A stretch of DNA of 12,920 nt. It comes from an uncultured Bacteroides sp. Its GTDB lineage: Bacteria; Bacteroidota; Bacteroidia; Bacteroidales; Bacteroidaceae. Shown piece after piece: positions 8,849 through 12,920 of the stretch. The stretch lies in the NCBI GenBank assembly GCA_934716785.1, contig CAKUYM010000097.1:1-12920 (forward strand). The letters are read 5' to 3'. Each line of letters starts with the position of its first letter. Position 1 is the first letter of the stretch. The notes beneath the pieces were generated by a model. The model did no database searches and was not told the DNA's origin. It saw nothing but the letters and a program-made list of their open reading frames with translations. The translations under genes were made by a program, and so were the position numbers.

Positions 8849-10066
8849 TTAGGGTTTATACTCATATTCACCATCCATTACCCGCTTCACAGCATTCAGG
8901 TAACCGAAACCGTTCTTCATATCAGGCAAGAGATAGCTACCCTCCACCCATTCGTTCCAAGAATTGATTGTTATCAGTTTCGGACGTCCGGGACGCTGAT
9001 CTACATACTCTTTCGTCTTCTGCAAGAAAGCGGCAAAGCTCTCGGGCGAATCATTATAATGCACAATGTCTTTGGCTGTTTTATACGGGAACCGGGGAGA
9101 ATCATCCCAACCGATAGATGCATTGGGGAAGAAAGGAACTCCAAGAGAATCCAAAGCCTGCGTCCATTGCTCCCTACGTTGCATAGCTTTTGTGCCCCAT
9201 GCCACGTAATCTTCCTCATAAGGCCATCCCCAGTTGTATTTTGTCACACTGTTGACACCTACCGTGGCCACTAATTCCATAAATTCGGGGAAAGGAAAAC
9301 CGTCACCGATAAGCTGAAGGTGCAAGTCCGGGAATCCAGCCTTTTTCACCTCTTCACGAAAGTAATCCATTGCCTTTTTCACTCCTTGGGCATCTCCAAA
9401 GCTTTCAATCAGCTCATAGTAGCCGAAGATAGAGAATACCGGACAACCGTCTATCTTGAAATAATTCGGTTTGTGGAAGTATTGGCTTATAACCCTATCC
9501 ACTATGATTTTGAAATTATCCCAATCCACCGTACCATTCCACAAGCGTGACTTATCATCCTTATAACGGTGTACATTCCAATAATTGTGTGCCACATGAT
9601 GATTGGCCCACATCAAATAGAATTTCATCTTTTCATTGTTCTTGGCTTTCAGAAATCCGTCATTGATAGTGCTTTCCAAAAAGGGCTTCCCATCATACCA
9701 ATACCAATCGAAAATAAACATATTGATGCCATGTGCAGTTGCCACATCAATCCATTTTTCCATTACTTGCGTGTCATCATCCATTTCATATCCCCACAAA
9801 GGCACCTTTGGCTGATAGTGCCCTTCGAAACGGGGAGTACCTTTTTGAATGACTTCCCACTCGCCAATACCTTCACTCCATAACGTATCGCGTCCTCTCG
9901 GGTCGTTGTGGCACGATGGCCAAATGTAGGCTGCTACATAATAATCGTCTTGCGCTTCAAGCTGCTGCCCGCCTTTTTCTTTAGTCGTTGAAACACACGA
10001 GCAGATTGCTATGGCTGTAGTCGCCATCAAAAGCTTTCTTCCTATATTTTTCACAGTTATCCTCAT
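8849..10066 (-). CDS. GH99-like / WbsX-like glycosidase lipoprotein
   Basis: A 405-residue lipoprotein with a GH99/GH71-like TIM barrel of the WbsX type. The signal ends at AIAICSC (lipid Cys about residue 24); the following VSTTKEKGG is not an acidic export signal, so a periplasm-facing location is likely. Early barrel signatures are VAAYIWPSCHNDPRG and GINMFIFDWYWYDGKP, then FYLMWANHH, NYFKIDGCPVFSIFGY and GVNSVTKYNWGWP. The conserved end motif is INSWNEWVEGSYLLPD, with E372 and E375. Three-residue spacing of two Glu is also seen in catalytic GH99 endo-alpha-mannosidases (E333 and E336 in the Bacteroides enzyme), so these two are the best catalytic candidates. WbsX-type proteins were first noted near O-antigen gene clusters and called glycosyltransferases, but the signal peptide, lipid anchor and hydrolase neighbours favour hydrolysis. 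It begins only 3 bp after the phosphodiester glycosidase stop, suggesting translational coupling. Linkage and substrate are unknown. Confidence 0.8.
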   Translation of the reverse strand: MRITVKNIGRKLLMATTAIAICSCVSTTKEKGGQQLEAQDDYYVAAYIWPSCHNDPRGRDTLWSEGIGEWEVIQKGTPRFEGHYQPKVPLWGYEMDDDTQVMEKWIDVATAHGINMFIFDWYWYDGKPFLESTINDGFLKAKNNEKMKFYLMWANHHVAHNYWNVHRYKDDKSRLWNGTVDWDNFKIIVDRVISQYFHKPNYFKIDGCPVFSIFGYYELIESFGDAQGVKKAMDYFREEVKKAGFPDLHLQLIGDGFPFPEFMELVATVGVNSVTKYNWGWPYEEDYVAWGTKAMQRREQWTQALDSLGVPFFPNASIGWDDSPRFPYKTAKDIVHYNDSPESFAAFLQKTKEYVDQRPGRPKLITINSWNEWVEGSYLLPDMKNGFGYLNAVKRVMDGEYEYKP

Positions 10067-10069
10067 ATA

Positions 10070-11080
10070 TTATTTTTTCACTGTAATCATCCAAAAAGTA
10101 CGCATCTGACGCTGACCTCCATCTGTAGCTTTGTTCTGAAGAGCAAAGTTTCCTGTTTTCTGGTCCTTCGTCACAATCTGTGCCGAACCGCCACCGTCCA
10201 GCATAACAGAATTGGTGCATCCCATAGATTTCATCAAGTCACCGGCTTCCGCATAAGTCAATCCCATTGAAACGTCCGTACGCCCATCTACAATCATCAT
10301 AATTACAGTACCATCTGCACGATAACCGATGCTTGAAAATGGGTATTTGTCTTCCAACGCATTATAATTTCCATTAAGTGTAATATCAAAGCCCTTGCAA
10401 ATTTTACCGTCACGCAACATACGATATCCCCCACCGGTACATTCCTGAAGATTTTGTTTCATGCTCGCATATTCGGCTGCATCAGCTATAATCACCTTAC
10501 CATTTTTATCTACAGCCAAGAAACTAAGAGCTTGGTGGGGGAAAGATGTTTCCGGAACAAAATGATCTTGTAACACTTTTCCACGATGATGAAGCGGACC
10601 ACGGCAACCGTAGTCTATAGGTTGGGGATTTTCGAGTTGAGAATCAAGCCATCTGAAAAAATCACCACCTATCACTGCTGCCACCTGCTCGTCATCCGTA
10701 TCAAACATCTTCGCTATATCGATCGGATAACTCATTGCGTATGGAAATGTCTCGCCGGCAGCCGGTACGCGACAACCGGTTTTCAACGCAGCCCCCGGAG
10801 CATTAGCGTCCATTTTCACGATATACATAGTCGCAGGACGTTCCGACGCCTTGACTACCTGTGCCTTAAGATACGTAACACCTTCAGCAAGTGTCGTTAC
10901 CTTCCAAGATTGTACGGTCTTTACCGTTGAACATTCTTTCAACATATTGACAATTTCGCTGTCGACCGTTTCTTCATTCTCATTATTAGAGCCACCCTCT
11001 TTTTTCTCATCATTAGAACAACTCAAAAAAAGAAAAGCACACAAGCTCAAAGTCCAAACAAATGTTCTCAAAAAATACAT
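10070..11080 (-). CDS. Phosphodiester glycosidase (NAGPA/DUF2233) surface lipoprotein
   Basis: A 336-residue lipoprotein with a C-terminal phosphodiester glycosidase domain (about 75-334). The N-terminus ends in LFLSC with lipid Cys 21, followed by SNDEKKEGG, an acidic stretch resembling the Bacteroidota surface-export signal; a low-complexity N/E linker (about 30-42) follows. Domain hallmarks in order are VAAVIGGDFFR, RGPLHHRG, ALSFLAVDKNGKV, ECTGGGYRMLRDGKI, FSSIGYRADGTVIMMIVDGR and VMLDGGGSA (D295), the last being the family's best-known motif. The human relative removes the covering GlcNAc from GlcNAc-phospho-mannose, and a Bacteroides ovatus relative of unknown substrate has a crystal structure. 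The likely role is splitting a sugar-phosphodiester or similar linkage on the captured glycan. The start ATG at 11080 is preceded by the purine-rich AATAAGAGAAT. It follows a 116 bp gap with a hairpin, and its stop lies 3 bp before the GH99-like start. The domain is secure; the natural substrate is unknown. Confidence 0.88.
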   Translation of the reverse strand: MYFLRTFVWTLSLCAFLFLSCSNDEKKEGGSNNENEETVDSEIVNMLKECSTVKTVQSWKVTTLAEGVTYLKAQVVKASERPATMYIVKMDANAPGAALKTGCRVPAAGETFPYAMSYPIDIAKMFDTDDEQVAAVIGGDFFRWLDSQLENPQPIDYGCRGPLHHRGKVLQDHFVPETSFPHQALSFLAVDKNGKVIIADAAEYASMKQNLQECTGGGYRMLRDGKICKGFDITLNGNYNALEDKYPFSSIGYRADGTVIMMIVDGRTDVSMGLTYAEAGDLMKSMGCTNSVMLDGGGSAQIVTKDQKTGNFALQNKATDGGQRQMRTFWMITVKK

Positions 11081-11129
11081 ATTCTCTTATTTATTTAAAT
11101 GATGAATAAAAATCTGTTCATAAAAATGA

Positions 11130-11171
11130 AGGTGTGCCCCCTCCCCTGCAAAATGATAGTACGACACACCT
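11130..11171 (-). terminator. Terminator- or attenuator-like hairpin before the enzyme genes
   Basis: On the transcribed (minus) strand a 9-pair stem AGGTGTGTC / GGCACACCT, with one G-U pair, encloses a 24-base loop and is followed by TCATTTTTATG. The stem is G/C-rich in an A/T-rich gap and the trailing T run is short, so termination would be partial. It lies between the surface-binding gene and the first enzyme gene, where many Bacteroidota PULs reduce read-through so that binding proteins outnumber enzymes. It could instead be an mRNA-stabilising 3' hairpin for the upstream transcript. The rest of the 116 bp gap shows no recognisable promoter. Confidence 0.42.
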
Positions 11172-11196
11172 CCAAAACGATTTGTTATCCTAAAAT

Positions 11197-12920
11197 TCAA
11201 TCTTTCTCCGTAATCGTAATCTTTCTTATAATGAAGTTGTCCAAATCAGAGAAGTAGATTGTATTGCCATCAGCGGACATCGTAATGCCATACGGCATTT
11301 TCAGCTGAGCTGTCGAACCGTCTCCATCTTGATTTCCACTAATTCCGGTTCCGGCAATTGTACTGACAGTAGCATCTGTATAACCAACCTTGCCTGGGCG
11401 TATTCTTCTGATTTTCTGATTGTATCCATCTGTGAAGTAAATATCCCCACGAGTCTTATCTACAACGAGACCCGCCGGCTGAATAAGCTGTGCTGTCAAA
11501 GGTTTGCCGGCTTCACCATCAGAACTTCCGTTTCCGTTTCCGGCAAACTTGGTAACCTTGCCATCCGGAGTCACGCAATAGAAACCGTCTCTCTGTGCAG
11601 CAACAATCAAGTTGCCATCCGCATCAAAGTCCATAGAGTAAATACCCTCTGAAGCATTCGGGAAACTTGCGAATGTCTGTTTGGAGACATTATTGAAGCT
11701 GCCTTTCGGATATTTATAAACCGCCTTTTCATCCCGACACAGCGCATACATATTACCATTAGGATCAAACTTGACATCCAGCACATTAGGCAGACCGGAG
11801 GCAATGATTTCCACATTCTGATTATCACCCTTAGCAGGATCAACTCTTCCTACTTCTCCTTTGGCTTTGTAAGCTATGTAAAGTTTCTTATCATCCGGAT
11901 TAAGTGCTATGTTCCACGGATGTGCATCAGCATATGTATTGCACAATACGCTTTTTTCTTTCTTCTGTAAATCAAATGCCAAGATAACATGAGAGCTACC
12001 ACGCTGTGCTACAGCCAACCGTCCGTCAGGCAAGATTGCCATTCCGGTAAGTCCGCCCAGTTTTTCTCCGACATGAATATCACTACTTACCGTGTATACC
12101 AATTCCGGCTTGACATACTCAAACTCCGGTCCTTCTACAGTCTGATTCTTCACAGTCACCTTCACTTTATAGCTACCCAATTCATTTGCAGGAGCTATAA
12201 CTCTCAATTCCATTTCCGAAGCACTCTTCAGCTCAGCCGGTTTGCCGTTAATAGTTACCTGATTTTCCTCCGCTACAGTGCTAAAGTTCTCGCCGGTAAT
12301 GACAATCTCAGTACCTTCATGTCCTGATGACGGACTGATGCCATCTATTTTCAGTACCGGAGTAGCCAAGCAGGTAAATGTCAGGGATTTATTTTCCTGC
12401 ACACCGGCTTTTACCGTAAGCACATAATCTCCTGCTTCAAGGTCGGGAACAATTACTGTCAGTGAAGTAGAGCTGGAAGCTGTGATTTTGGCTACCTTTT
12501 CACCAAAATACACCTCGTTTTCTTCGGCTGTCGCACCGAACCCTTTACCGGTAATGACAATTTCGTCACCTGCATAACCGGATGTCATTTCCAGTTCGTT
12601 AACTTCCAACTTCACGTCATACGAACCTTCCGTATAAGTGAAAGAGGGTCCTTCCACCGTCTGTCCGTTAACAGTTATCATCAAAGGGAAAGTTCCTTTT
12701 TGATTATAAGGCACAGTCATTTTCAAAATAGTGACCGAAGTTTCTACGGCGGTAAGTCGTTCACCGTTCAATGTGACAACGTTCTCGGAAGGTACAATAC
12801 TGAATCCTTGTCCGGTAATTGTCACTTCATCGCCTGCAACTCCCTCGGCAGGAGTCATAGAGAAAATCTTAAGTTCCTTGATAACAGTGCTTTCATCATC
12901 GTCCGAACAGCCCCATATAC
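11197..12920 (-). CDS. IPT/TIG and NHL-repeat surface lipoprotein, start beyond right edge
   Basis: Probable cell-surface glycan-binding protein; 573 codons are visible and only the start of the signal peptide is missing. The reading frame continues upstream of the internal ATG at 12858 to the edge and reads WGCSDDDESTV, a lipobox Cys followed by the Ser-Asp-Asp-Asp-Glu surface-export signal. Counting from the first full codon at the edge, three IPT/TIG Ig-like domains occupy about 16-98, 100-185 and 187-270, each with a GDEVTITGQGFS-like opening. Residues 275-573 contain about six NHL-type repeats (GMAILPDGRLAVAQ, NIALNPDDKKLYIA, VKFDPNGNMYALC, MDFDADGNLIVAA, GLVVDKTRGDIYFTDG, GITMSADGNTIYFSD), predicting a six-bladed beta-propeller. 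No catalytic motif is seen. Such proteins occur downstream of SusC/SusD pairs in place of SusE/SusF, so that pair is expected just to the right. The ligand is unknown. Calling the start at 12858 would wrongly remove the lipoprotein signal. Confidence 0.88.
   Translation of the reverse strand, partial: IWGCSDDDESTVIKELKIFSMTPAEGVAGDEVTITGQGFSIVPSENVVTLNGERLTAVETSVTILKMTVPYNQKGTFPLMITVNGQTVEGPSFTYTEGSYDVKLEVNELEMTSGYAGDEIVITGKGFGATAEENEVYFGEKVAKITASSSTSLTVIVPDLEAGDYVLTVKAGVQENKSLTFTCLATPVLKIDGISPSSGHEGTEIVITGENFSTVAEENQVTINGKPAELKSASEMELRVIAPANELGSYKVKVTVKNQTVEGPEFEYVKPELVYTVSSDIHVGEKLGGLTGMAILPDGRLAVAQRGSSHVILAFDLQKKEKSVLCNTYADAHPWNIALNPDDKKLYIAYKAKGEVGRVDPAKGDNQNVEIIASGLPNVLDVKFDPNGNMYALCRDEKAVYKYPKGSFNNVSKQTFASFPNASEGIYSMDFDADGNLIVAAQRDGFYCVTPDGKVTKFAGNGNGSSDGEAGKPLTAQLIQPAGLVVDKTRGDIYFTDGYNQKIRRIRPGKVGYTDATVSTIAGTGISGNQDGDGSTAQLKMPYGITMSADGNTIYFSDLDNFIIRKITITEKD
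11200..12096 (-). repeat. NHL-type beta-propeller repeats
   Basis: About six repeats of roughly 35-60 codons share the pattern hydrophobic-D-x-x-G-N/D-hydrophobic-Y-h-A/T/S-D, ending with paired FTDGYNQKIRRI and FSDLDNFIIRKI repeats next to the C-terminus. Each of the last two is linked to a TIAGTG or FAGNG sequence, which is typical of NHL propellers. Six blades fit a closed propeller that could present a binding surface after the Ig-like stalk. Repeat borders are estimated by eye. Confidence 0.7.
12109..12873 (-). repeat. Three tandem IPT/TIG modules
   Basis: The IPT/TIG part of the lipoprotein gene is an in-frame tandem repeat. The most recognisable shared DNA core (cggtaat followed by tgacaat or tgtcac) begins at 12813, 12549 and 12294 on the plus strand, giving spacings of 264 and 255 bases, or 88 and 85 codons. 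It encodes the EVTITGQGF, EIVITGKGF and EIVITGENF strands. The modules are diverged rather than recently duplicated, so they mark domain architecture rather than an unstable repeat. Confidence 0.8.

Noticed and set aside
9981..10220. Minus-strand frame of 79 codons across the phosphodiester glycosidase/GH99-like junction
   Set aside because: It overlaps both real genes in another frame, and its translation is low-complexity and unlike any exported protein.
11095..11121. Eight-codon open frame MNRFLFII upstream of the phosphodiester glycosidase
   Set aside because: It resembles a leader peptide but is very short, has no regulatory codon run, and such frames are expected by chance in A/T-rich sequence.

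Overview
The window looks like part of a polysaccharide utilisation locus (PUL) from a Bacteroidales bacterium, probably Bacteroides or a close relative. The case rests on gene types and signals. There is a dense run of exported glycoside hydrolases, each with a signal peptide or lipobox. Two lipoproteins carry the Ser/Asp/Glu-rich stretch after the lipid Cys that marks surface export in Bacteroidota. The leaders upstream of start codons are A/T-rich, without strong Shine-Dalgarno sequences. No species can be named from sequence alone.

All eight genes lie on the minus strand, so transcription runs from the right edge (12920) to the left edge (1). In that order they are: a surface lipoprotein with three IPT/TIG domains and an NHL beta-propeller (start beyond the right edge); a phosphodiester glycosidase (NAGPA/DUF2233) lipoprotein; a GH99-like/WbsX-like lipoprotein; a compact GH78-type protein; a GH27 alpha-galactosidase; a GH3 lipoprotein; a GH2 enzyme; and a GH36 alpha-galactosidase cut off by the left edge. 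Gaps within the enzyme cluster are 3, 20, 70, 66, 25 and 34 bp, as expected for an operon. The only wider gap is 116 bp, between the IPT/NHL gene and the phosphodiester glycosidase. It holds a GC-rich hairpin that may lower expression of the enzymes relative to the upstream surface-binding genes. No gap exceeds 300 bp, and I see no tRNA, rRNA, CRISPR array, insertion sequence or regulator gene.

A working model, partly inferred: the IPT/NHL protein captures glycan at the cell surface next to a SusC/SusD pair that should lie just to the right of the window. The phosphodiester glycosidase also appears surface-directed. The GH36, GH27, GH2, GH3, GH78-type and GH99-like enzymes would then trim imported oligosaccharide in the periplasm. 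Two alpha-galactosidases from different families point to a substrate with alpha-galactosyl or stereochemically similar residues (for example beta-L-arabinopyranose). GH2 and GH3 add beta-exoglycosidase activity. The most unusual part is the tightly coupled pair of phosphodiester glycosidase and GH99-like protein (3 bp apart), which hints at a substrate with a sugar phosphodiester or a similarly masked linkage. The substrate cannot be fixed from sequence alone.
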